DNA of 64,000 nucleotides from an uncultured Oxalicibacterium sp. (lineage in GTDB: Bacteria; Pseudomonadota; Gammaproteobacteria; Burkholderiales; Burkholderiaceae_D), in NCBI RefSeq assembly GCF_913776015.1, contig NZ_CAJYMD010000051.1, positions 1 to 64,000 on the forward strand, given 5' to 3'. Under the pieces are notes generated by a model. The model searched no databases, was not told where the DNA came from, and worked only from the letters and a program-made list of their open reading frames with translations. The position numbers and the translations under genes were made by a program. Below, piece after piece: positions 45,982 through 56,499 of the stretch (within the stretch, counting starts at the first letter, position 1; the number at the start of each line of letters is the position of its first letter).

Positions 45982-46347
45982 GAAGGTCTACTTGGTCTTT
46001 ATTATGCGAAGGGTGAAACGGCCCCCTTGGGTGGTCTATTCGCATGCCTGAAGGGAAGGGATTCCGCTTGCCGGCTGCTGCCACACGGAGCGCCTATTCT
46101 ACCCCCGCAAAGCAAAGTTATCCACAGGCGGAACGCGAATTTATCTACGTGCATTCCCGCCAAAACCGTGCTAAGTAATTGACAGGCAAGCGGAAAGTGC
46201 TGTCTAATTCAGGGTTCACTACCCACGATGTTGGTCCTTTGTGTTGTCGCCGCTCTGGCACCAGCGCATGCGCCAGCTGCCCAAAGTACGAGGGCGACGG
46301 GGCGCGTGATTTCCGATTTATATTTTTGCTGACTAGCGAGACAACAA
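45982..46347. other. dnaA-rpmH divergent intergenic region
   Basis: 366 bases holding divergent promoters and one consensus DnaA box (TTATCCACA, 46118-46126) with a weaker TTATCTACG at 46141-46149. No gene seen. This is the alternative oriC position, but it has fewer boxes than the dnaA-dnaN gap. Confidence 0.6.
46179..46208 (+). promoter_or_regulatory. rpmH operon promoter
   Basis: TTGACA (46179-46184), 18-base spacer, TCTAAT (46203-46208): a sigma-70-type promoter giving a leader of about 130 bases before rpmH. Confidence 0.7.
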
Positions 46348-46482
46348 ATGAAACGTACCTACCAACCTTCCGTCGTACGCCGCAAGCGCACTCATGGCTT
46401 CCGCGTCCGCATGGCAACCCGCGGTGGCCGCGCTGTGCTCAATGCACGCCGCGCCAAAGGCCGCAAGCGCCTCGCTGTTTAA
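46348..46482 (+). CDS. rpmH: Ribosomal protein bL34
   Basis: 44 residues, highly basic, beginning [18 protein letters not shown] and ending [10 protein letters not shown], the invariant form of bL34. It is a small component of the large ribosomal subunit. First gene of the rightward rpmH-rnpA-yidD-yidC series; the ribosome site is weak (GCGAGA). This conserved cluster marks the origin region. Confidence 0.98.
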   Translation: MKRTYQPSVVRRKRTHGFRVRMATRGGRAVLNARRAKGRKRLAV

Positions 46483-46491
46483 GCGAATGGC

Positions 46492-46881
46492 GTGACCGGC
46501 GATCGTTCGCTCGACTTTGCACGCGATCGGCGGATCGTTAAAACGGATGAATTTTCATCCGTTTTTCGTTTGCGCCCTGCGTATCGGACGGCCCATTTCG
46601 TCCTTTACACGCGGCAAACCGATCTGCCCAACGCCCGTTTGGGCGTGGTCGCTGCCAAACGCCTCGCTCCCCGCGCTGTGACGCGCAACACGATCAAGCG
46701 TGTGACGCGCGAACTGTTTCGCCAGACGGCCCTGCCGTCGATCGATTGCATCGTTCGCCTGTCGCAACCCGTCAATACCAAGAAAGGGCCTGCCACCAAC
46801 GCAGGCCTCAAACGGTTGTTGCGGGAAGAACTCACGCGCCTGTTCGCGTCGCAAACAGTCAGCGGCAGGAGTGCGGGCTGA
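46492..46881 (+). CDS. rnpA: Ribonuclease P protein component
   Basis: 129 residues from a GTG start, 9 bp after rpmH. The RNR-type helix is seen in [17 protein letters not shown], and [16 protein letters not shown] precedes it. The protein binds RNase P RNA and helps mature tRNA 5' ends. An ATG at 46487 is out of frame with an immediate stop, so GTG 46492 is the start. Its stop overlaps the yidD ATG. Confidence 0.95.
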   Translation: MTGDRSLDFARDRRIVKTDEFSSVFRLRPAYRTAHFVLYTRQTDLPNARLGVVAAKRLAPRAVTRNTIKRVTRELFRQTALPSIDCIVRLSQPVNTKKGPATNAGLKRLLREELTRLFASQTVSGRSAG

Positions 46882-47141
46882 TGAAAAAGATTCTGCTGTT
46901 ACTGGTGCGCGGCTATCAATTGTGCATCAGCCCCTTCCTCGGACAAAACTGCCGCTTTTATCCAAGCTGCTCAAGTTACGCCGCCGAAGCGATCGAGGAA
47001 CATGGCGCCCTCAAAGGGAGCCTGCTGGCGTCGCGCCGTCTGTGCAAATGCCATCCGTGGCATCCGGGCGGCTTTGATCCGGTACCACCCAAGAAAACGT
47101 CTTCAACCAATACAACTGCTTGCGGTTGCCGCCAATCCTGA
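46881..47141 (+). CDS. yidD: Membrane protein insertion efficiency factor YidD
   Basis: 86 residues. The family core is intact: a short amphipathic N-terminus [16 protein letters not shown], then [15 protein letters not shown] and [16 protein letters not shown]. YidD is a membrane-associated helper of YidC-mediated insertion. The ATG at 46881 overlaps the rnpA TGA (TGATGA). Confidence 0.97.
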   Translation: MKKILLLLVRGYQLCISPFLGQNCRFYPSCSSYAAEAIEEHGALKGSLLASRRLCKCHPWHPGGFDPVPPKKTSSTNTTACGCRQS

Positions 47142-47158
47142 TGACTGATTAAGAGCTT

Positions 47159-48850
47159 ATGGATATCAAACGTACCGTCCTCTGGGTAATTTTCTCGTTC
47201 TCGCTTCTGATGTTGTGGGACAACTACAACCGTTACACCGGCAAGGACTCGATCTTCTTCGGCAACGCAGGCAAGCAGCAGCAAGCCGCCGTCGCAGAAG
47301 GCAATGCAAACCAAGCTGCGGCTGCCAATTCGGATGTGCCGACCGTGTCGAACCCGGTGCCTGCCAACCAGGCCATTCCTGGCGCACAAACGGCCGCCAA
47401 GAGTGAAATCGTCACCGTCACGACCGACTTGATCAAGGCTGACATCGATACCGTCGGCGGCGAAATCCGTCGCCTGGAATTGCTGCAACACAAGGAAAGC
47501 GAACACAGCGACAAGAATGTCGTCCTGTTCGACAGCACGCCACCACGCACCTATCTCGGCCAGACCGGCCTGACGGGCGGCGACTATCCGAACCACCGTT
47601 CGGAATTCAAGGTCGTACCCGGCGCGCGTGAACTGGGTGATGGCAACCAGGTACAACTGGTGATGGAAGCCGAACGTCAAGGCGTCAAGCTGGTGAAGAC
47701 CTTCACCTTCAAGCGCAACGACTACAAGATCGATATCAAGCAAGACATCGTCAACAACACCAACGCGCCGATTTCGCCTTCGATCTACCTGCAACTGGTA
47801 CGCGATGGCGGCAAGCTGGCCGAATCGATGTTCTACAGCACCTTCACGGGTCCGGCGGTCTACAGCAATGCCGAGAAATTCCAGAAGGTGACGTTCGATT
47901 CGATCGAAAAAGGCAAGGATGAGCACATCAAGAAAGCCAACGATGGCTGGATCGCGATGGTGCAGCATTACTTCGTCTCGGCCTTCGTACCGCAAACCGA
48001 TCTGCCACGTGAATACTTCACCAAGAAACTGGCAACCAATCTGTATGCAGTCGGCACCATCGTACCGATGGGCGAGATCGCTCCAGGCCAAAGCAAGTCG
48101 CTCGACGCCACGCTGTTCTCTGGTCCACAGGAATCGAGCCGCCTGGATGCCGTCGCGCCTGGCTTCGACCTGGTCAAGGATTATGGCTGGCTGACCATCA
48201 TCGCGCGTCCGATCTTCTGGGCGATGGAACATATCCATGCCGTGCTCGGCAACTGGGGCTGGACCATCATCGCACTGACCGTGCTGATCAAGCTGATCTT
48301 CTTCCCACTGTCCGCAGCCAGCTATCGCAGCATGGCGAAGATGAAACTGGTCACGCCGAAAATGACCGAAATCCGTACGCGCTACAAGGAAGAGCCGCAA
48401 AAGATGAACGCGGCCATGATGGAGCTGTACAAGAAGGAAAAGATCAATCCGCTTGGCGGCTGCATGCCGATTCTGATCCAGATTCCGGTCTTTATTTCGC
48501 TGTACTGGGTATTGCTGGCCAGCGTCGAGATGCGTAACGCGCCGTGGCTGTGGATCGCCGATCTGGCCGCACCGGATACGCTGTTCGGTTCGTACAACAT
48601 CTTCGGTTTCCATCTGACCATCGGTATCCTGCCGATCCTGATGGCGATCTCGATGTTCGTGCAGACCAAGCTGAACCCGACGCCACCAGATCCAGTGCAG
48701 GCGAAGCTGATGATGTGGATGCCGATCATCTTCTCGCTCATGTTCTTCTTCTTCCCGGCCGGCCTCGTGCTGTACTGGGTAGTCAACAACGTGCTGTCGA
48801 TTGCACAGCAATGGACGATCACCAAGAAAATCGGCGCACCAACGACCTGA
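47159..48850 (+). CDS. yidC: Membrane protein insertase YidC
   Basis: 563 residues. N-terminal helix (RTVLWVIFSFSLLMLWDNYN), a large periplasmic P1 beta domain (about 60-340), then the five-helix insertase core with WGWTIIALTVLIKLIFFPLSAASYRSMAKMK and the MNAAMMELYKKEKINPLGGCMPILIQIPVF cytoplasmic hairpin. It inserts and folds inner-membrane proteins with or without SecYEG. 17 bp after yidD. Confidence 0.99.
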   Translation: MDIKRTVLWVIFSFSLLMLWDNYNRYTGKDSIFFGNAGKQQQAAVAEGNANQAAAANSDVPTVSNPVPANQAIPGAQTAAKSEIVTVTTDLIKADIDTVGGEIRRLELLQHKESEHSDKNVVLFDSTPPRTYLGQTGLTGGDYPNHRSEFKVVPGARELGDGNQVQLVMEAERQGVKLVKTFTFKRNDYKIDIKQDIVNNTNAPISPSIYLQLVRDGGKLAESMFYSTFTGPAVYSNAEKFQKVTFDSIEKGKDEHIKKANDGWIAMVQHYFVSAFVPQTDLPREYFTKKLATNLYAVGTIVPMGEIAPGQSKSLDATLFSGPQESSRLDAVAPGFDLVKDYGWLTIIARPIFWAMEHIHAVLGNWGWTIIALTVLIKLIFFPLSAASYRSMAKMKLVTPKMTEIRTRYKEEPQKMNAAMMELYKKEKINPLGGCMPILIQIPVFISLYWVLLASVEMRNAPWLWIADLAAPDTLFGSYNIFGFHLTIGILPILMAISMFVQTKLNPTPPDPVQAKLMMWMPIIFSLMFFFFPAGLVLYWVVNNVLSIAQQWTITKKIGAPTT

Positions 48851-48884
48851 TCCATACGCTGAAGAGCAAAACAGCGCTCTTCGC

Positions 48885-48924
48885 AAAAAGCCCGTGCCAT
48901 GCCAGTGCATGCACGGGCTTTTTT
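48885..48924. terminator. Intrinsic terminator between yidC and mnmE
   Basis: GCCCGTGC (48890-48897) pairs with GCACGGGC (48911-48918), followed by six T and preceded by five A. A second small inverted repeat GAAGAGC/GCTCTTC (48861-48867/48876-48882) lies just before it. Confidence 0.9.
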
Positions 48925-48982
48925 ACGCCGTGATCGTTTATCCTTTCGTTACTCCATAACGCGACAACCAATTTTTGACTTC

Positions 48983-50380
48983 ATGAATTTCGACTCTGCA
49001 CCCATCGTCGCCATCGCCACCGCTCCGGGTCGCGGCGGCATCGGCGTTGTCCGCATCTCGGGCAAAAACATCACCGCCATCATCGATGCCATCTGCGCCA
49101 CCAAGGGCAAACCGCTGCAAACACGCCATGCGACCTATCTGGATTTCCTGCGTGCCGATGGCAGCGTGATCGATCAGGGGCTGGCAATTCACTTCAAGGC
49201 ACCGCATTCGTACACGGGTGAAGACGTGCTGGAACTGCAAGGCCACGGCGGCCCGGTCGTGCTGCAGATGCTGCTGGCCCGCTGCCTCGAAGCCGGTGCC
49301 GACGTCGGTCTGCGTCTGGCGCAACCGGGCGAGTTCACGCATCGTGCCTTCCTCAACGACAAGCTCGATCTGGCACAAGCCGAAGCCGTCGCGGATCTGA
49401 TCGAAGCATCGACCGAGGCCGCCGCCAAGTCGGCCTCGCAATCGCTGTCCGGTGCCTTCTCGAAAACCATTCAGGATCTGGTCGACAAGATCATCAACCT
49501 GCGCATGCTGGTCGAAGCCACGCTCGACTTCCCGGAAGAAGAAATCGACTTCCTCGAACAGTCGGATGCGCGTGGACAACTCACGCGCATACGCGAAGCA
49601 CTGCAGCAGGTCTTCCGGCAGGCAGCACAAGGCGCCTTGCTGCGCGAAGGGCTCAACATCGTGCTGGCCGGCCAGCCCAATGTCGGCAAGTCCTCGCTAT
49701 TGAATGCGCTGGCAGGTGATGACATCGCTATCGTCACACCGATTGCCGGCACGACACGCGACAAGGTCATCGAAACCATCCAGATCGAAGGCATCCCACT
49801 CAACATCATCGACACCGCCGGCATCCGTACCGAAGAACAGGCCAGCGATGAAGTGGAACGCATCGGCATCGCGCGCACCTGGGCCGCGGTGGAAAAAGCC
49901 GACGTCGTCATTCACATGCTCGACGCCGCTCGTGGCCCCACACGCGAAGACGAACAAATCACAGCACGCTTCCCACAAGGCGTGCCCGTCATTCGCATCT
50001 GGAACAAGATTGACCTGTCGGGCCACAAACCTTCTGTGGATCATTTGCCGGATGCGACACATATCTATCTGTCGGCATCCGAACTGGCAGGCATGGATTT
50101 ACTGCGCAGCGAACTGCTGCGTCTGATCGGCTGGCAACAAACAGGCGAGTCCCTCTACCTCGCGCGCGAACGTCACTTGCTGGCATTGAAAGCAGCCGAA
50201 GAACATCTGGATATCGCCGCGCAACATGCCGCACACGACAGCGAAACCACGCATCCGGCGCTTGATCTGTTTGCTGAAGAATTGCGACTGGCTCAGGATA
50301 GGCTGTCGAGTATTACGGGAGAGTTCACCCCGGATGATTTGCTGGGGGTGATTTTCAGCCGTTTCTGTATCGGCAAATAA
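48983..50380 (+). CDS. mnmE: tRNA modification GTPase MnmE
   Basis: 465 residues. N-terminal folate-binding domain (about 1-120; [20 protein letters not shown]), helical domain, and an inserted G domain with G1 [11 protein letters not shown]2 GTTRDKV, G3 DTAGI and G4 NKID. The C-terminus is the conserved FCIGK with the catalytic Cys. With MnmG it makes 5-carboxymethylaminomethyluridine in tRNA wobble positions. ATG 48983 is chosen over longer in-frame extensions because it gives the family N-terminus. Confidence 0.98.
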   Translation: MNFDSAPIVAIATAPGRGGIGVVRISGKNITAIIDAICATKGKPLQTRHATYLDFLRADGSVIDQGLAIHFKAPHSYTGEDVLELQGHGGPVVLQMLLARCLEAGADVGLRLAQPGEFTHRAFLNDKLDLAQAEAVADLIEASTEAAAKSASQSLSGAFSKTIQDLVDKIINLRMLVEATLDFPEEEIDFLEQSDARGQLTRIREALQQVFRQAAQGALLREGLNIVLAGQPNVGKSSLLNALAGDDIAIVTPIAGTTRDKVIETIQIEGIPLNIIDTAGIRTEEQASDEVERIGIARTWAAVEKADVVIHMLDAARGPTREDEQITARFPQGVPVIRIWNKIDLSGHKPSVDHLPDATHIYLSASELAGMDLLRSELLRLIGWQQTGESLYLARERHLLALKAAEEHLDIAAQHAAHDSETTHPALDLFAEELRLAQDRLSSITGEFTPDDLLGVIFSRFCIGK

Positions 50381-50394
50381 TCAGCCTCCATAAT

Positions 50395-50427
50395 AAAAAA
50401 GCGACTGCAATGCAGTCGCTTTTTTTA
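50395..50427. terminator. Intrinsic terminator after mnmE
   Basis: GCGACTGCA (50401-50409) and TGCAGTCGC (50411-50419) flanked by A-run and an eight-T run; works in both directions. Its right edge overlaps the stop of the small minus-strand ORF at 50425. Confidence 0.9.
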
Positions 50428-50520
50428 TTTGCCTTTCGTTGGTGGCTGATTATCTCGCCCTTTGCCTGACGGATTACCTGTCTTGCTAGGACCGTTCGGT
50501 GGCGTGCGGTTATTGGCCAT
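50425..50520 (-). CDS. 31-residue basic, Gly/Asn/Pro-rich small protein
   Basis: The frame starts at ATG 50520 with AAAGGAGAG 5 bases upstream, an excellent ribosome site, and ends at TAA 50427-50425 just before the bidirectional terminator. It begins MANNRTPPNGPSK and ends with Lys-Gly-Lys, with no hydrophobic segment, so it is likely disordered and cytoplasmic or nucleic-acid binding. It is too short for most gene finders. No homologue is recognised. The strong ribosome site and abutting terminator support a real gene. Confidence 0.55.
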   Translation of the reverse strand: MANNRTPPNGPSKTGNPSGKGRDNQPPTKGK

Positions 50521-50586
50521 ACTGGCTCTCCTTTCCAATAGTGTGTCTTATTTGGCTGCTCATCGACATTACATTTCCCCCCTGAT

Positions 50587-51744
50587 TCAAGAGACCGGCC
50601 GCCGATAGCCTCCGGGCAAGCCTTCTTTTGATAACACCAATTGCCATAACTGGATATCCCGCGCTCTGAATGCGCCTGCACACGAAAGCAGGTAGTACTT
50701 CCACATCCGATAAAACCGCTGCCCGAGCTTTTCTGAAAACGCCGGCCACGCGCGGTCGAAATTCTGGAACCACGCTATGAGCGTCTTGTCGTAATCGGCG
50801 CCGAAGCTGTGCAGGTCTTCGAGGACGAACAGATCATCCAGTGCATCACCAATCTGGCCGACAGAGGGTAGATCGCCGTTGGGGAAAATGTACTTATCGA
50901 CCCAGGGATCGGGCGTGGTGCGGCGTGAATTCTTACCAATGGTGTGCAGCAGGAACAGCCCGCCTTTATCGAGCGCACGGTTGGCGACTTCCATATAGAC
51001 GCGGTAATTCTTGCGGCCCACATGTTCGAACATGCCGAGGCTGGCGACGGCATTGAAACGCTCATCGAGATCACGGTAGTCCTGCAGGAGAAATTCAATG
51101 GGCAGGTGCGAATAGCGTTCCTGTGCGTAGGCGATCTGTTCCTTTGAAATACTGACGCCCACACCTTCAATGCCGTAACGTTCCGCAGCAAAACCGAGCA
51201 GGCTGCCCCAGCCGCAACCGATATCCAGCAACCGCATGCCCGGCTGCAATTGCAACTTGCGGCACACCATATCGAGCTTGGCCTCCTGTGCCTGTTCCAG
51301 ATTCTCGGCATGTTCCCAATAGCCGCAGGTATAGGTGAGGCGCGAATCGAGCATGCCGGCGTAGAAATCGTTGCCCAGGTCGTAATGCACTTCGCCGACC
51401 TTGCGCGCACGTTCCACATTTTGCCGATTGAGAAATTTGGCCATCAGCACATAGCCGACGAGGCGCAATGGCTGAATCTGGTCGGTCAGCCGCGTGCCCA
51501 GCAGACGCGCAAAAAATTCGTCTAGCTGTTCAGCGTCCCAATCACCATCCATATAGGCTTCGCCAAGACCGAGATTGGCCTGCGCCATGCCGCGCTCGAG
51601 CACGTCGGGTGAGTGCAATTGCATGTCCCAGGGATTGGTGCCGTTAATACCGATGCCCGCCTTGTTCAGCAAGTCGATCGCAGCCTGATGCAGGCCCGAG
51701 GTTTTGGGCGGAGAAGGGTGAGGCAGAAAGGTATTGGTATGCAT
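50587..51744 (-). CDS. cfa: Cyclopropane-fatty-acyl-phospholipid synthase
   Basis: 385 residues, the usual Cfa size. N-terminal lipid-associated region (about 20-110), then a SAM-methyltransferase domain with VHYDLGNDFY, LTYTCGYWEHAENLEQAQ, LLDIGCGWGSLL and SLGMFEHVGRKNY. It converts cis double bonds of membrane phospholipid acyl chains to cyclopropane rings using SAM. In many bacteria it is stationary-phase induced. The upstream 356 bp before the divergent icd gene contains TGTCC-GAATTT-GGACA (51795-51810), a possible operator. Confidence 0.97.
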   Translation of the reverse strand: MHTNTFLPHPSPPKTSGLHQAAIDLLNKAGIGINGTNPWDMQLHSPDVLERGMAQANLGLGEAYMDGDWDAEQLDEFFARLLGTRLTDQIQPLRLVGYVLMAKFLNRQNVERARKVGEVHYDLGNDFYAGMLDSRLTYTCGYWEHAENLEQAQEAKLDMVCRKLQLQPGMRLLDIGCGWGSLLGFAAERYGIEGVGVSISKEQIAYAQERYSHLPIEFLLQDYRDLDERFNAVASLGMFEHVGRKNYRVYMEVANRALDKGGLFLLHTIGKNSRRTTPDPWVDKYIFPNGDLPSVGQIGDALDDLFVLEDLHSFGADYDKTLIAWFQNFDRAWPAFSEKLGQRFYRMWKYYLLSCAGAFRARDIQLWQLVLSKEGLPGGYRRPVS

Positions 51745-54329
<2,585 letters not shown>

Positions 54330-54346
54330 AGTCATTGAGGCAATCC

Positions 54347-54384
54347 GCCCCCGGCTTGACCAGCGAAGTCAGCCGGGGGTTTTA
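54347..54384 (+). terminator. Intrinsic terminator after icd
   Basis: CCCCCGGC (54348-54355) pairs with GCCGGGGG (54372-54379), extended by TGAC/GTCA (54357-54360/54368-54371), followed by TTTT. Confidence 0.9.
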
Positions 54385-54531
54385 ATATCCGCCGTGCCAA
54401 TCGTTCGACGACATGGCATCACGCATGGAGCCAGATTCCTGCTGCAATCGGGCAACAGCATGATCGAAACCAGTTGAGTACAATCTCAGCTTCACCATCC
54501 TTCACCCTCAGGCAGCATTACGCCCACCGAC

Positions 54532-55434
54532 ATGATCAAATGGACCCTCATCACGCTGTTTCTTCTCAGCGTGCTCTACACCCACTATCGCGGCAAGGTG
54601 CGTCACAAATGGTTGCGTCAGTCGACCGATCATTCCACGTTCATGGCGCCGATCAATGCGTTCATGACGCTGTTTTCGAGTCTGCCGGATCGCCCTTACC
54701 ACGACTTGAAAAGCTACCCCGAACTGAAGACGATTCAGGACAACTGGGAAATTATTCGCGAAGAAGCACTAGCATTGCAAAGCGAAGGCGCGATCAAGGC
54801 CTCGCAGAAAATGGACGATGCCGGTTTCAACTCCTTCTTTCGCCGTGGCTGGACGCGCTTTTATCTGAAATGGTACGGCGACAGCCATCCTTCAGCCGTG
54901 CAGCGCTGCCCACGCACGACCGCACTTCTGGATTCGATTCCGATCGTCAAGGCGGCCATGTTTGCGCAACTGCCACCGGGAGCAGATCTGGGCAAGCATC
55001 GCGATCCGTACGCCGGTTCGTTGCGCTATCACCTCGGCTTGGTCACGCCGAATGATGATCGCTGCTTCATCAATGTCGATGGCATCGATTACAGCTGGCG
55101 CGATGGCGAAGCCGTGATCTTCGATGAAACCTATATCCACTGGGCGGCTAACAACAGCGACAAGAACCGCATCATTCTGTTCTGCGATCTGGAACGCAAG
55201 ATGAAATGGGGCTGGGCGCAGGCGATCAACCGCTGGTTCAGCAACAACGTGATGGCTGCTACGGCTGCGCCGAACGACATGCAGGACAAGACTGGCGGCG
55301 TCAACCGGGCCTTCAAGAACATTTACCAGATTCGCGCCAATGGCAAGAAGCTCAAGGCCTATAACAAGCCGCTTTACTATCTGGTGAAGTGGTCGATCCT
55401 ACTGGGTATTGTCGCGCTGATCGTTTTCATCTGA
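54532..55434 (+). CDS. lpxO: Lipid A 2-hydroxylase LpxO-like Fe(II)/2-oxoglutarate dioxygenase
   Basis: 300 residues. A membrane helix at each end (about 3-18 and 283-299) brackets an aspartyl/asparaginyl beta-hydroxylase-type domain. The iron facial triad is H156-x-D158 (GKHRDPYAG) and H203 (YIHWAAN), with R213 as 2-oxoglutarate-binding candidate. LpxO hydroxylates the secondary myristate of lipid A on the inner face of the inner membrane. It stands alone with its own terminator. Confidence 0.9.
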   Translation: MIKWTLITLFLLSVLYTHYRGKVRHKWLRQSTDHSTFMAPINAFMTLFSSLPDRPYHDLKSYPELKTIQDNWEIIREEALALQSEGAIKASQKMDDAGFNSFFRRGWTRFYLKWYGDSHPSAVQRCPRTTALLDSIPIVKAAMFAQLPPGADLGKHRDPYAGSLRYHLGLVTPNDDRCFINVDGIDYSWRDGEAVIFDETYIHWAANNSDKNRIILFCDLERKMKWGWAQAINRWFSNNVMAATAAPNDMQDKTGGVNRAFKNIYQIRANGKKLKAYNKPLYYLVKWSILLGIVALIVFI

Positions 55435-55482
55435 GGCGCGCTGCAACGGCACACATGTGTCAAATATCAGTTCCACGTTAAG

Positions 55483-55506
55483 AAAGCCCGCTCTTGCGGG
55501 CTTTTT
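55483..55506 (+). terminator. Intrinsic terminator after lpxO
   Basis: GCCCGC (55486-55491) / GCGGGC (55496-55501) with loop TCTT and five T. Confidence 0.9.
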
Positions 55507-55654
55507 CTTTGCTGCCTGTCGCCTGCACGCTACAACGTTATTTTTTCTTACAGAAAGATGCGGATGGCGCTGATACGCGTGCGTTCAGGCTTTGCCTACC
55601 ATGCAGGTCATCGGCACATCGCCCACAGCATATTCAGGACTACGGAGAACCATC

Positions 55655-55780
55655 ATGATCAAATTTTCGACACTGAGCCTCATTTCTGCCGCCGCAGCAG
55701 TCAGTTTTTTGTGTGCCTCGGTCGTACATAGCGACGATCTTTCCGGTGAGAAAACTATCATCGTCGCGGAATCGCGTTAA
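55655..55780 (+). CDS. 41-residue secreted or membrane-anchored small protein
   Basis: ATG 55655 has GGAGAA 6 bases upstream; a longer frame from 55592 lacks such a site. Residues 1-28 are a signal peptide or single helix (MIKFSTLSLISAAAAVSFLCA), leaving about 15 polar residues (DDLSGEKTIIVAESR). No homologue recognised. The mature peptide would be very short, so a membrane-anchored small protein is also possible. Confidence 0.5.
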   Translation: MIKFSTLSLISAAAAVSFLCASVVHSDDLSGEKTIIVAESR

Positions 55781-55842
55781 GCCTGTCGCGGAAAAAGCAC
55801 ATGAGTCATGCTGGTGTTGTCATGCAAACAGAGCGGACAAGC

Positions 55843-55989
55843 ATGGATTCAGACGAATAATCGGCCAAAAAATTTGAGAGCGTTTTAGGGAAAGCCACAA
55901 AAGGGTTTAAGCAGGATCAGGTCGTATGGCTTGATCGATGCCAAAAGCAGGGAGGAGAACCGGTCACCGTCACAGGAAAACCGGTCTGA
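55843..55989 (+). pseudogene. Small ORF interrupted by an early in-frame stop (putative)
   Basis: ATG 55843 opens a frame MDSDE, then TAA (55858-55860), then 42 further open codons (SAKKFESVLGKATKGFKQDQ, VVWLDRC...) ending in TGA at 55987-55989, followed by a terminator. The amino-acid composition after the stop looks protein-like and no other start codon exists. It may be a decayed small gene; chance is not excluded. Confidence 0.3.
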
Positions 55990-55999
55990 GAAAGCAAAT

Positions 56000-56024
56000 C
56001 GGCCTGATTCAATCAGGCCGTTTT
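56000..56024 (+). terminator. Terminator-like perfect hairpin
   Basis: CGGCCTGATT (56000-56009) and AATCAGGCCG (56011-56020) with TTTT after it; serves the plus strand and abuts the end of the minus-strand Lar-like gene. Confidence 0.7.
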
Positions 56025-56040
56025 CATTAGGGGAAGGACA

Positions 56041-56265
56041 TCAATGCGGGACGGGGATCTGTTCACGCAAATTCCACGCCGTAACCGCGTTCTTGGCGTT
56101 TTTCTCTTCACTGTCGCCGCTAAAGTGCGCAGTGTTGTTATGCAGTGTGCAATCATGATTCATGCAATGCACATAGCTGTAAGGCAATTCCGATTCGAGA
56201 TAATGGGCCTGCTTCAACTCCGCCTTGGTACCGCAGAATGGGCATGGTTTCAGTGTTTGTTCCAT
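56041..56265 (-). CDS. Lar family restriction-alleviation-like small zinc protein
   Basis: 74 residues. C8 and C11 (LKPCPFC) and C34 and C39 (HCMNHDC) form a zinc-ribbon-like tetrad, and the C-terminus NAVTAWNLR matches the Lar family. Lar of the Rac prophage modulates type I restriction. Many chromosomal members have unknown roles and prophage ancestry. Whether it affects the type I system in this window is not known. It stands alone between noncoding stretches. Confidence 0.7.
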   Translation of the reverse strand: MEQTLKPCPFCGTKAELKQAHYLESELPYSYVHCMNHDCTLHNNTAHFSGDSEEKNAKNAVTAWNLREQIPVPH

Positions 56266-56499
56266 TGTTTTCTCCTCATGCTGATTTGCTTACGCTTCTC
56301 GATGAAGTCCACTTGTTGGATCACCTGCTGACGCCAGAGTTCTGTCGTTTCCTCCCACTGATGGTTTTTGCTGCTTCGATACGAGCCGCCTGAGGTTGAT
56401 TCTAGTACAAAAGAAAAAACAAATTCCACTCTTGTTTTTCGGCACTGCCATTCTCATCACATGCCACACGCCGCTTGGAGGCAGCAATTTGTTCACCGC
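56266..56499. other. Intergenic stretch without recognisable gene
   Basis: About 230 bases between two leftward genes. No gene, repeat or terminator recognised beyond an A-rich tract near 56410. Confidence 0.4.

Noticed and set aside
46976-48910. 644-codon minus-strand frame across yidD-yidC
   Set aside because: Antisense shadow of yidC; composition rich in His/Arg/Gln without protein features.
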